Assembly (NCBI GenBank): GCA_030620095.1
Contig: JAUTXW010002103.1
Span: forward strand, 1,054,001-1,118,000
DNA: 64,000 nt
Source: Kuschelorhynchus macadamiae
Lineage: Eukaryota > Arthropoda > Insecta > Coleoptera > Curculionidae
Direction: 5' to 3'
Part shown: one piece after another, positions 22,056-31,946 of the stretch
Layout of the letters: each line of letters opens with the position of its first letter
Position numbering within the stretch: the first letter of the stretch is position 1
Program-made: the position numbers and the translations under genes
Notes under the pieces: generated by a model
Databases searched by the model: none
Seen by the model: the letters and a program-made list of their open reading frames with translations, nothing else
Told to the model about the DNA's origin: nothing

Positions 22056-22253
22056 AGCTTGATATACATCATACAATTATTAGTGCGTATCACTTTTCTT
22101 GACAAAAAGGAAGGTAATCTGTTTAAATTTAGCAGTGGTCATAAACTAGTGTAGACAATTATTTATCCACGCATAATTTAAGCCACAATGAACTTTTTTA
22201 AGAATATAAACATCCACACTAATAAACTGTTTGGGTCGATCGTTTCTAAAGAA

Positions 22254-22289
22254 CCAGGTAGTTAAGTCTATATTAATTCTGGTACCTGG
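22254..22289. promoter_or_regulatory. Conserved inverted repeat, copy H
   Basis: CCAGGTAG faces GTACCTGG, so the innermost pair is lost. It ends 225 bp past the stop codon. The extra distance is an AT microsatellite. Confidence 0.5.
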
Positions 22290-22309
22290 GCGTGTGAATA
22301 TGTTGTTCT

Positions 22310-22312
<3 letters not shown>

Positions 22313-22352
<40 letters not shown>
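22313..22352. repeat. (AT)n microsatellite
   Basis: About 38 bases of uninterrupted AT between the inverted repeat and the 3' end of copy H. Other units have the short sequence TGCTATATC here. Confidence 0.9.
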
Positions 22353-22353
<1 letters not shown>

Positions 22354-22513
22354 TGTAAATAATTACTTATAATCTCTAAGACTTATTTAAATACTTTTTT
22401 AATTTCTACTCTATATTTCTAAATGTCTTATAACAAAAACTAGTTATCTAAATAGATGAAAATAAAAAGCAATTATTAAAAAATACATTTTTATTGTCAA
22501 AATTATTTATTAT

Positions 22514-22894
22514 TTACAGCCTATAAGGATTAAATCTAGACGATTTCGAAACTTTGTTCTTGGATTTATATCCTGAGATTGGTTTCTTCGTTGTCTTATT
22601 GGTATTCCTGAGGAGTTCAAACATCTGTGGATACTTCATAATAGTTATTTTTTTCTGACGATTGGCACCAAACAATCTAAAATGTTCTTCTCGACTTACA
22701 CTGGCAGCCAACCCTGGTCTGGTGAGACGGACTAGAAGTTCTTCTTGTTCCTCTCTAATGGCCTCGTTAAAAGTTTTTCTTAGAATAGAATCTCCTTGAG
22801 TAATATTACTAAAAAAAGGTACAGTTCTTACCGCTTTAAATAGTGATTTCGGTTCAGCGTCTCGGAAGTAGTTAACGTCGCGGTGGTCAAACAC
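22514..22894 (-). pseudogene. F-box-like gene copy H, deleted N-terminus
   Basis: The frame for AEPKSLFKAVRTV ... SRFNPYRL is open, but about 115 bp are missing at a junction near 22854-22861. That removes the start ATG, the N-terminal leader and the first half of the F-box-like segment. The apparent start MFDHRDVNYFRD comes from the former 5' UTR read in another phase. Its promoter is also truncated upstream. Not functional as an F-box protein. Confidence 0.85.
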
Positions 22895-22925
22895 AGAATG
22901 ATTTTAAGGCTGTCCCGCACCACAA

Positions 22926-22973
22926 TTTATACCCCCGGACGCGCAATGGTCCGTAAAATCATTGAAGCGCGAG
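22926..22973 (-). promoter_or_regulatory. Truncated promoter of copy H
   Basis: TATAAATTG and the GC-rich block remain, but the conserved upstream segment is cut off at about 22973, where GAAGCGCGAG joins directly to TATTTTATTATAATTT. Confidence 0.55.
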
Positions 22974-23254
22974 TATTTTATTATAATTTTATATTAATTA
23001 ATATCGCCATCCAATCTCATGTTATTTTCCTTATAAAAATGGTCACTGATAAGTAATACACTGAATTCTGGATTGCAACTGAAGAAGTTCTTTGGATTGT
23101 GTCAAAAATTACTTTTTTTCTTGCCTTCACCGAAATTAACTAAGTACTAGCTGTAGCTACAAATCCTTTTGTCCTATAAGCAGTGAGAGTTTTAGAAAAT
23201 AAGCGTATTTGTAACATAGGTTTATGTTAGTAGCGTCAAAGCGCAATAAAAAAA

Positions 23255-23416
23255 TGAAATAATTTAATGTAAACACGGAATTTTTACTAATTTTTCCACT
23301 CAGGGGTTGACTGGAAAATAATTTCGGTGCATGTGTGAAATAATTTAATGTAAACACGGCATTTTTACTAATTTTTCCACTCAGTGGTTGACTGGAAAAT
23401 AATTTCGGTGCAGGGG
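23255..23416. repeat. 81-bp tandem duplication in the H-I spacer
   Basis: Two consecutive copies (23255-23335, 23336-23416) of a block beginning TGAAATAATTTAATGTAAAC and ending AATTTCGGTGCA. The equivalent spacers at about 2850 and 15680 have one copy. Confidence 0.85.
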
Positions 23417-23514
23417 TCACCCGTAAGCATAAGTTATTTCTGGGGTAAGTAGTTTTGAGTTTTAGAAAGTAAGCTTAGTTTGCATCTATAGTAGATGTCA
23501 AGGCTCAGTAAAAA

Positions 23515-24668
23515 AAAAACAGATTCAATCACATTCATATGACACAGTTTATATATTTCTTAATAACTTGCGGGATTCCACAAGGGTTGATCATAGAACC
23601 AGTGCTCTTTTTAGTTTATATAAATTCAATCTCGAAATTGAATTTAAAAGGCAGTATTAAGCTGTTTGCTGATGATACTATAATTATATATTTTGGTAAA
23701 AGTTTGTTGGAAACATATAGTCAAATTACTCACGATTTCAGCGTACTTTTAATTTGGCTACAATCGTATAAATTATCTTTAAATTTCAAAAAATCATCTT
23801 TCATGTTTATCAATAAAGATACTAGAGATATAAATGCCATTCCTCCATTAATAATTAATTAAAGGTGAAAATATTAAGTATTCAGAGTCAACAACATTTT
23901 TGGGTATATATTTGGACGCAAACAAAAGTTGGATTTATTAAATTAGATATCTTAGAGATACAATATGCCCCTTAATTGGCATTTTATATAGGTTTCGACT
24001 TCTAAAAATTGTTTATTTTTCTTTGATTTACTCTAAATTTCAATACCATATGTGACTATGGGGTTCTGCTTATTCTCCGAGTAAACAAACTGAAAATATT
24101 ACATAGTAAAGTAATAAAATGTATTCAACGATTGCCATTCTTGGAACGTACAAAAAAGCTATAAATCTAATAACTATATTTGAAAATTTATATAGGTTAA
24201 AAACTTGTATTTTAATTCATTCTATAAATTATATATGGAAAACATTCTAATATAACATTTACTAAATCTGCAGAAATTCACATCATAATACTAGGCAATG
24301 AAACAATTTACACATCACGTTAGCAAAAAGTAACTTTTGAAAAAAATTTATTTTACAACAATTTACCAAGCTCATTAAGAAGTATTTGAATTATTTTAAA
24401 ATTTAAAAAAGAAGCAAAGAAATATTTTCTACAAAAATAGTACATTTTTCAAATTTAATTTCATATTTTATTTTACTTTCGTTTACAATCTGTTAATTAT
24501 TTAAATATTTATTATTTTTTATTGTTATATGGAACATTTATAATTAATTTAGTATTAGTTTACTTTCCCTCTAAGTTTGTTGCAGTAACTTAGTATATTG
24601 TGAACGTTCATTATGTGTTACATATAGCAATAAATAGTTGTTTCGCAATAAAATAAATAATAATAACT
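23515..24668 (+). pseudogene. RT1 non-LTR fragment, copy g
   Basis: A 107-residue frame at 23539-23862 carries CGIPQGLIIEPVLFLVYINS and LFADDTIIIYFGKSLLETYS. It has the same downstream stops and the same eroded stem-loop as copy e (15860-17015), confirming that the F-G and H-I modules are duplicates. Confidence 0.8.
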
Positions 24669-25009
24669 TAATACACATCATACGATTATTAATGTGTATC
24701 ACTTTTCTTGACAAAGAGGAAATTTCATTAGTAAGAAAGTTATGTTAAAAGGGCTTTACTATTTTGTTCCTAAGAAGCTTATAATGACTACAATTACAAT
24801 TTATACATTATATATAACGTTTATATATTTATATCAGTTGCCGGTAAATGATTACGGGCTCATCTCTAAGGTATTCTGCTTAAATTCAGCAGTGGTCATA
24901 AACCAATGTAGACAATTATTTATTCACGCATAATTTAAGCCACAATGAACTCTTTTATAACCTAAACATCTACACTAATAAATTGTTTGGGTCTATCATT
25001 TCTAAAGAA

Positions 25010-25045
25010 CCAGGTAGTTAAGTCTATATTAATTCTGCTACCTGG
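25010..25045. promoter_or_regulatory. Conserved inverted repeat, copy I
   Basis: Perfect CCAGGTAG/CTACCTGG arms with a 20-base loop, 201 bp past the stop codon. Confidence 0.6.
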
Positions 25046-25245
25046 GCGTGTGGATATGTTATTCTTATGCTATATCTTGTAAATAATTACTTATAATCTC
25101 TAAGACTCTTTTAAATACTCTTATTTTTTTTTAATTTCTACTCAATGTTTCCAAATCTCTTATAACAAAAACTAGTTATCTAAATAGATGAAAATAAAAA
25201 GCAGTTATTAAAAAATACATTTTTATTGTCAAAATTATTTATTAT

Positions 25246-25680
25246 TTACAGCCTATAAGGATTAAATCTAGACGATTTCGTAACTTTCGTCTTTGATTTA
25301 ATTGATCCTGAAGTTGGTTTCTTCGTCGTCTTATTGATATTCCTGAGAAGTTCAAACATCTGGGGACAGTTCGTAATAGTTATTTTTTTCTGACGATTGG
25401 CACCAAACAATCTAGAATGTTCTTCTCGGCTTACACAGGCAGCCAACCCAGGTCTGGTGAGACGGACTAGAAGTTCTTCATGCTCCTCTCTAAGAGCCTC
25501 GTTAAAAGTATTTCTTAAAATGGAATCTCCTTGAGTAATGCTATTAAAAAATGGCAAACTTCTTACCACTTTCAATAGTGACTTCGGTTCCAGCAATCGC
25601 AGTATAATACACCAAATCTCCACAGGCAGTATAGGAAGCACAACAGAGTAAGCACTCACAAATGGCAGTAGTCGATACAT
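25246..25680 (-). CDS. F-box-like protein, copy I (subtype 2)
   Basis: Intact 144-codon frame from ATG at 25680, nearly identical to copy G. Differences are L15 for F, V38 for A in the F-box segment (SLLKVVRS) and N57 for K (ILRNTF). Promoter, 3' flank and downstream inverted repeat are equally similar. All the listed differences are replacements, a pattern worth testing for relaxed or positive selection. Confidence 0.75.
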   Translation of the reverse strand: MYRLLPFVSAYSVVLPILPVEIWCIILRLLEPKSLLKVVRSLPFFNSITQGDSILRNTFNEALREEHEELLVRLTRPGLAACVSREEHSRLFGANRQKKITITNCPQMFELLRNINKTTKKPTSGSIKSKTKVTKSSRFNPYRL

Positions 25681-25745
25681 CTCGTAGGTAGTTAATGTCG
25701 CAGTGGTCAAACTAAGAATGATTTTAAGGGTATTCCGCACCCCAA

Positions 25746-25820
25746 TTTATATCCCCGGGTGCGCACTGGTCCGTAAAATCAGTGAAGCGCGAGACAGATT
25801 CTCTTTCAGCGCAGAACCAT
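25746..25820 (-). promoter_or_regulatory. Core promoter of copy I
   Basis: TATAAA at 25751-25746 in the GGGGATATAAATTGGGG context, followed by TCATTC. Confidence 0.6.
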
Positions 25821-25824
25821 CTAA

Positions 25825-27005
25825 TTGCTGATATTGATACATTCAATAGCTGGTCCAAAATTGATTCTTTATTTAAATTTTGTATGAATTATCGTTTTTA
25901 ATATCATTGTGCACTCTCATTATTTTTTTATAAAATTGTGATTGCAACGATTGGACTGTAACTCAAGAAGTCCTTTTGAATAGCTTAAAACATGTATCTT
26001 TCTGGTTTTTTTGTTCTTATTTTCACCCAGTATATACTAGTCAAAGATGCAATTCGTTTTGTCCTGTTTCTTATACATTTACAGCAACAAAAAAAAATAA
26101 GAAATATTATGCGACGATCTGTTATGTCCTACGACTCTTGGTATATAACCTATGTTGTCAAAAGTCGTGGCATAGACATGAAGGATCATTGGACTGCTTT
26201 ATTCTTGTAAGTTTTGAAACAAGTTAGTTATTGCACGTATTGCAGCCCTTGGCACATCTTTTATGTCACAATTCTGATTATTAAATCAATCTTCAATACT
26301 TTATATATATATCGTAAATTAGCGCGCGACAGTTAAAATACATGTTACTTAATGAAATAATTTAAAGCAAACTGTTACAAAAACGTGGCAGCCATGATTG
26401 GTCAAATTTTTATAAACGTTTTAAGTTACTTTAGTAATTTATAATACAAGTGTTGTCCTTATGCTACACATCTGAATCTTTTTTAGTAATAAGTTGTATT
26501 AAAGAAACTTGCTGCAAGTAATCTGTTACAACTCTGCTACGCTTATCCAAATAATGGAGTAGATAGTCTCGTTTTCCTTTAGAAACAGGGCATATTTGCT
26601 TAATTTCGCACTCAGGTTATGTGACTGTAAAATAATCGGTGCAATGGTAGCTCCTTTGTCTGTTACAATCCGGAAAATTCGATAGCACCACCCTGCAATG
26701 TTTGGCTTGGATTTTTTTTTTAATTCACCAGTAGTAACAAATCGACCAAAAAATTATTTCTGCAAGCATAAATTAAAGCACCATTAGAATTGGTAATATA
26801 GTTAGGAATGTATGATCAAATGTGTGTGCAAATATAAATAAATGTATATCAAATATTGCACTTACATTGAAGAATATTTTTGAATACATTTGTCTAGAAA
26901 TTAATGTGTTGCCTCTTAGAGTTGTAAGTTGAGTCTCTATTTTGTTGAGTTAGGTATTATTTTAATTTTGAAAGAATTTCTCCAAATTTAAGTTTTTTCT
27001 CCAAA
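25825..27005. repeat. Spacer upstream of copy I with the empty LINE site
   Basis: Matches 18190-18491 plus 20719-21515. The unoccupied target GATCTGTTATGTCC is at about 26118-26131. It also holds TTTATATATATATCG (near 26300), the short AT run that is greatly expanded around the LTR element in the J unit. No gene is seen. Confidence 0.8.
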
Positions 27006-27009
27006 AAAA

Positions 27010-27598
27010 TTCTTTATAATACTATTATCTATCCACATTTTCTATATGGTTCTACATTTTTGTATTTGGCAAACGAAGAAATATTTTATAAATTACAAAT
27101 TTTTCAAAACAAAGTCATGCGGATTTTACTAAATTGTGATAAATATACAAAAATTACTTTAATGTTAAGAAAATTAGAATGGTTAAATGTTCGTAATTTA
27201 ATTTTTTATTTAGTTTTTATTTATAAAATAAAAAATAATTTATTGCCCGAAAATCTAAAAACATTTATAAATGAAAACTGGAAAGAACATAATTACCAAA
27301 TAAGGCGAAACAAAGACTTAATTTAAATTATGTTTTTAAAGGTGTTGTTTATAAGTCAGTTTTTCAAAGGGTCGATTCAATATAATAAACTACCATTTAT
27401 TATAAAGTCTCAGAGATCTTATAAAAAATTTAAAATTAACTTAAGAGATTGTTGATTTAAGATTCAAATTTTAAAAGCTGATAAGGAACACAAAAGTATA
27501 GTTTTTTGAAGCTAGTTTAGAGTAGTCTATAATATTTAAAATTTTATGCTTGAAAAATGTAAATTGTAGCATTTATGCTAAATAAAGAAATTAACTAA
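27010..27598 (+). pseudogene. RT2 non-LTR fragment, copy b
   Basis: YPHFLYGSTFLYLANEEIF, then NKVMRILLNCDKYTKIT and YKIKNNLLPENLKTF in an 88-residue frame (27060-27326), and NKLPFIIKSQRSYKKF in a shifted frame. It ends in the same GCTAAATAAAG tail as 8880-9430. Confidence 0.7.
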
Positions 27599-28079
27599 AA
27601 TATTTTTATTATTTAATGTTTGTTTTATTTAATTTTTTTTTCAATAATTGAGATTTTGTAAATGTCTTAAGAAGGTATATGTATACTGTATGGGTGTAAA
27701 ATAATTCTGCTGAAAGAAGAAAAGTTTTAAGTAAGTGTTCATAGCTGTCAAGACGTCTAAAAGTAATGCGAATATTCCACGCACAGATCTTAAATGATTT
27801 AAGTGGATGAAACCGTATATTTGCATACTTCTTGATTTTCGCTTAGGAAACAATCTAATGTGTAAGAATTTTCGTTAAGACATTTGTAAATCATACTATA
27901 ATCTAAAGTTATACTTTTATTTATTGTGGAAATATACATATTATTATTATAATTTCAGGAGTATAAACATGGACAGGCGTAAATAAAAAAAAAACGGGTT
28001 GATTGTTGGATCTATATTAATTGCTCTGACAAGTGGAAAATATTTTTTGCGATTTTTTGTAAATAATTACTAATAATTT

Positions 28080-28320
28080 CCGTGATTTTTACTTCCCTCG
28101 TAGATTTTTTTAGAGCCTTACGTTTCAGGGTTTCTAGGTTTTCTCGATTCCGTCGGTCTGTCTTTTCGAGGCATAGCTAAAAAACTACTTACCCGATTGA
28201 CTTCAAATTTTGAACAAAAATTAAGGATCGTATGGGGATGAACATCTTGGTGAAAATCCAATATTGCAAGATAAAATTGCGTCCTATGTTAAAAAAATTA
28301 TTACTAAAAAAGTACTTGTC
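28080..28320 (+). repeat. Dispersed non-coding repeat, copy in the I-J spacer
   Basis: Positionally and in sequence the counterpart of 9925-10165 in the D-E spacer, with small deletions in the GTCTGTC run. Confidence 0.65.
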
Positions 28321-28337
28321 CAATTCATTTTAAAGAA

Positions 28338-28381
28338 CCAGGTGGGTAGATTATTGAGTCCATATTAATTGCGCTAACTGG
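28338..28381. promoter_or_regulatory. Conserved inverted repeat, copy J
   Basis: CCAGGTGG with CTAACTGG gives six pairs, one G-T wobble and one mismatch. It lies 186 bp past the stop codon, as in copy E. Confidence 0.45.
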
Positions 28382-28566
28382 TAGTGTAGTATTCTTATTG
28401 CTATTTATTGATATAATTTCTTAAATACAATATACTTAAATACTTTCGTTGTTTATTTCTACTATATATTTTCAAATGTCTTATAATAAGAATTAGTTAT
28501 CCAAATTATCGAAAATCAAAACTAGTTATTAAAATATATATTTTTATTATCTAAATTACTTATTAT

Positions 28567-28998
28567 TTACAGCCTATAAGGATTAAATCTAGACGATTTC
28601 GTAACTTTCGTCTTTGCTTTACACCCTGAAGTTGGTTTCTTCGTTGTTTTATTGATATTCCTGAGAAGTTCAAACATCTGGGGACACTTCGTAATAGTTA
28701 TTTTTTTCTGACGATTGGCACCAAACAATCTAGAATGTTCTTCTCGACTTACACTGGCAGCCAACCCTGGTCTGGTGAGACGGACTAGAAGTTCTTCTTG
28801 TTCCTCTCTAATGGCCTCGTTAAACGTTTTTCTTAAAATAGAGTCTCCTTGAGTAATGGTATTAAAAAATGGTACACTTCTTACCGCTTTCAGTAGTGAC
28901 TTCGGTTCCAGCAATCGCAATATAATACACCAAATCTCCACAGGCAGTGTAGGAAACACGGCAGAGTACGCACTCACAAATGGCAGTAGTCGATACAT
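28567..28998 (-). CDS. F-box-like protein, copy J
   Basis: Intact 143-codon frame from ATG at 28998. Markers are A13, SVPFFNTITQ, MFELLRNINK and the GCKAKTKVTKSS tail shared with copy E. The initiator is GCATTC. It is the last gene of the array before the LTR element, and its upstream spacer is the one interrupted by that element. Confidence 0.75.
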   Translation of the reverse strand: MYRLLPFVSAYSAVFPTLPVEIWCIILRLLEPKSLLKAVRSVPFFNTITQGDSILRKTFNEAIREEQEELLVRLTRPGLAASVSREEHSRLFGANRQKKITITKCPQMFELLRNINKTTKKPTSGCKAKTKVTKSSRFNPYRL

Positions 28999-29063
28999 CT
29001 CGGAAGTAGTTAACGTCGCAGTGGTCAAACACAGAATGCTTTTAAGGGTGTCTCGCACCACAA

Positions 29064-29140
29064 TTTATACCCCGGGACGCGCACTGGTCCGTGAAATCGT
29101 TGAAGCGCGAGACAAATTCTCAGTCGGCACAGAACCATCC
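29064..29140 (-). promoter_or_regulatory. Core promoter of copy J
   Basis: GGGGTATAAATTGTGGTGCGAG with TATAAA at 29069-29064, preceded by the GC-rich block. Confidence 0.6.
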
Positions 29141-29584
29141 AATTGCTGACAATAAGGGATACATTGAAAAAGTCGTGGTAAAATGGATTCTTCATTATTG
29201 AATTATCTTTTTAATATCATTATACAATCAGTGTTTTTTTTTATAAAATTGTGACTGCTAAGTAACAAATTTAATTTAGACTGTAACTGAAGAAGTCTTT
29301 TTTAATAGCTTAAAACATGTATCTTTCTGCTTTTTTTTCTTGGTTTTATATAATAATATTATGCATATTATGCAGCGATCTGTTATGTCCTACGACAGCA
29401 TAGATTGATAACCTAGAGTTTATTAGAAAATTACACCTAGATATGCAGCTTGACCATATAAAAAATTAATAACTTGGAACTTGAATGTTATTTCCAAACG
29501 AACTCTAGATACATAAACTGTGTTGTGCTGTGCGTGACATAGGCATAATAGTAGACCATTGGACTACCCTATTTTTGTAAGTTT

Positions 29585-29586
<2 letters not shown>
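29141..29586. other. Upstream spacer of copy J
   Basis: Diverged unit sequence with a TATGTCCTACGAC block near 29383. No gene is seen. It continues beyond the LTR element at 37763. Confidence 0.5.

Positions 29587-29649
<63 letters not shown>
29587..29649. repeat. (AT)n microsatellite, left of the LTR element
   Basis: About 63 bases of pure AT abutting the LTR end. Gypsy-group errantiviruses favour alternating TA targets, which fits. Confidence 0.9.
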
Positions 29650-29655
<6 letters not shown>

Positions 29656-30012
29656 CTCACTATTTGAAAAATTCACTTTTTAAAAAAACACTTTTTATTA
29701 AAATAAAATAAAACAATATGTTCACAACTTTGGAAATCAAATGGACATTAATTATTGTTACAACTTAAAAGAATAATATTATACTGTTTTTAATAAAATC
29801 TACATAGTCTATTTATATTAAAAATCTTGCTGAGGTACGTGGGAAACCGGCAAGCATCCGCTGGCTTCCATGGAGACTGCTGACGGTGTTTGAGCGTACT
29901 GTCGCAATTCTTGGAAACTGCTGATGTTGGTTTCTGTGAATGACGCAACTGTGTGATAATATGTGGCGACATTCTGGAGGCACGTGGAAGGTCATGGGAA
30001 ACGGATATAACA
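29650..30012 (-). repeat. 3' LTR
   Basis: 363 bp, starting TGTTATATCCG on the minus strand. Its outer end reads TA where the 5' LTR has CA, so the terminal integrase dinucleotide is mutated or was absorbed into the flanking AT repeat. One other difference from the 5' LTR is seen, near 29985. Confidence 0.9.
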
Positions 30013-30024
30013 GCTTCCCCTTTT
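30013..30024 (-). other. Polypurine tract
   Basis: AAAAGGGGAAGC on the minus strand directly abuts the 3' LTR. It is the expected primer for plus-strand DNA synthesis. Confidence 0.8.
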
Positions 30025-30053
30025 AGTGAAAAGTTGGTGCTTTGCAGCTACTT

Positions 30054-31926
30054 TTAGGACTGAAGTTCAAATGCTTCTTCCTCTTCTTGTGTATTTTCTG
30101 GATGGATGCTAGTTCGCCTTTTTGGTATTAGTCTTCTCAACTGGTATGGGGCAAAGCGCTTCGGACTAGGCCTGGGAGGTGATGGAGGATCCTGACTACC
30201 AGTTATGGACAGTTTCAGTGGCTTCTTACGTCTACACTTACAGAGGATGTAGAGGATTGCCATTCCAACGACCATTGATATTGTGAGTATCGTAAACCAA
30301 TGGATATGTTTGGTTATGAAGGGTTCTTTCATCAACTTGTCTAGCTCTTCTGAGTATTGGTCTAGGCGGTGTTGAGCAACGTTCAGGTCATCGGCATTGA
30401 TGTTGCTGAGCTTCAAGGGTTTGAGCTTTGGGATTTGAGACTGTTCTGGGAACTGTTTGCAGCATTCGAAAGGAATCTGAACAGGATGGCTTTTATAGGT
30501 TACATTTTTATATTCCTCCACCAGGTACTTGGAATGAATTCTTGTGCTTCCAATAAAAGCGTTACAGTTTGGTTGTAACTTAAGAAGGGAGTTCGTCTTC
30601 AGGATCTGGGTTTCTATATTCCTGGTTCCACATTTTACGGTTACAGGAAGTGGCTCGGAAACTGAGATAAGCCAGTAGTTCGTGGAGATCTCTTGGACTT
30701 GGTAATCGGTGACTAGCAATATCGATGTTTGACAGGTTTTCGGTAGTATGTTCTGCTGCCTGAGTAGCTGTGCTTCGCAGATAGCATCACTGTCGATTGG
30801 ATATTGCAGAAGGTCTGAACAGATCTTAGTGTGCGTCTCGAGTGGCTTGCAGCTGGAGATGTCTTGTGGTAGTACATATAGTAAGGCGTCGTCATCTCGC
30901 GCAATGTATTTTTTTGTTGTTGGTATTATGTGAAAAAGACCTGTTCGATTGTCCATAATAGGAATAGGAAAAATTCGATACAAAGTGTATGATTCTGGTT
31001 CAGTTAGAGGAATTTTAAGAACGAACACAATCGTATTATCGGACTGGTATGATTCTAATTCAATTAAGTCAATATAATTGGCAATATTTAATGAATATAT
31101 AGGGAGAGGAAGATTATTTTTTGATAGAGAACGCGATATCCCTTGGAGAGAAGTGATCAAATCTCCTGGAGTTATTATAGAACTATGAAGAATTTTCAAA
31201 CGAGCGAATGTGATGGCATTTATAATATCGTTTAAAGAATCTTCTAGAAAAACATAACTTTCCATTAAAGCTTCGCAAAGATTTAGAGTTTTAATTTGCC
31301 CTTCGTAAAACGCTAAGTCATCAGATATGTTCATGATAGCGCTCTGTATAATATCTATGTCTTGGTTGAAGGTTTCTTCATCAATTTGAATCTTTTGAAT
31401 GGTGGAATTGAAGTTTTTAATTACAGATGAAGTTACCGATATTTGATTTTTAAGTAAGCTTTCAAGTTCGCGTTCATCTCGCGTGATTTTGTTTATACAT
31501 GCATTGTAATATTCGCCATCGGCTGAATCTAAATTGCCTGTGATAGATTTAAAAATACTACCAATGCCGTTTATTAATCCGCGTTTGTTCCTATAAGATA
31601 ACTTTTTTGTATCTGCCATGATTTCTCTATATTTTTGATTAACTGCGTTTGAAATTTGGGTTAATAAGCTCAAATGTGTTTTAATTTCTATTTTAAAAGA
31701 TACAGTTCTAGGGGATGGGTCATTCAACACGTCACTGAGTGTAGTAAGTAATTTGTCGTTGTTTTGTATAGTTTCTTTAAGGGGTTGTAAATCTTTGTAT
31801 ACGAGTAACGTCCACTTATCGTTAGTAATTTTGACAAAATTTTCCTCATGGTAAAATAGTCCAACGGTATTGTTGATTGGTGTGAAGAAGTATTGGGAGA
31901 AGACGGCTGGAATAAGCCAAAGGAGT
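30054..31926 (-). CDS. Env-like fusion glycoprotein (errantivirus F-type), spliced
   Basis: The frame is open from the splice acceptor at 31929-31927, about 65 codons beyond the GTG at 31730, to the stop at 30054. Features in order: a hydrophobic segment near the new N-terminus (LLWLIPAVFSQYFF), a furin-type RNKR site (residues 47-50 counted from 31730) followed by GLINGIGSIFKSITG resembling the fusion peptide region of insect errantivirus Env, several NxS/T sites, a membrane span (about 476-499) and a basic, proline-rich tail of 55 residues. The family mediates membrane fusion. No internal ATG precedes the hydrophobic part, so the start codon must come from an upstream exon, as in related elements. 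Confidence 0.85.
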
Positions 31927-31946
31927 CTGGAAAAAAAAATAGACTA
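31923..31946 (-). other. Splice acceptor for env
   Basis: ATTTTTTTTTTCCAG on the minus strand ends at 31927, 17 bases after the pol stop codon (TAG, 31946-31944). The env frame begins immediately after it. A run of pyrimidines ending in CAG is a strong acceptor. The donor was not identified but is expected near the gag start or in the leader. Confidence 0.75.

Larger units (their letters stand above)
1..29586 (-). repeat. Tandem array of F-box-like gene units
   Basis: Ten related units lie head to tail, all transcribed leftward. Successive stop codons are 2.7-4.9 kb apart. In transcription order a unit holds a GC-richer promoter block, the single-exon gene, an AT-rich 3' region with AATAAA-type signals, a CCAGGTAG/CTACCTGG inverted repeat, and then a retroelement fragment lying antisense to the gene. 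Spacers not listed separately (about 103-429, 2468-3020, 5127-5460, 8191-8875, 15363-15855, 18186-18491, 22974-23254) hold only shared unit sequence without convincing coding potential. Two gene subtypes alternate: one with a GTGGTGCGGGACAC leader (B, C, E, F, H, J) and one with GGGGTGCGGAATAC (D, G, I). Blocks C-D-E and H-I-J share the same order of subtypes and retroelement fragments. Confidence 0.9.
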
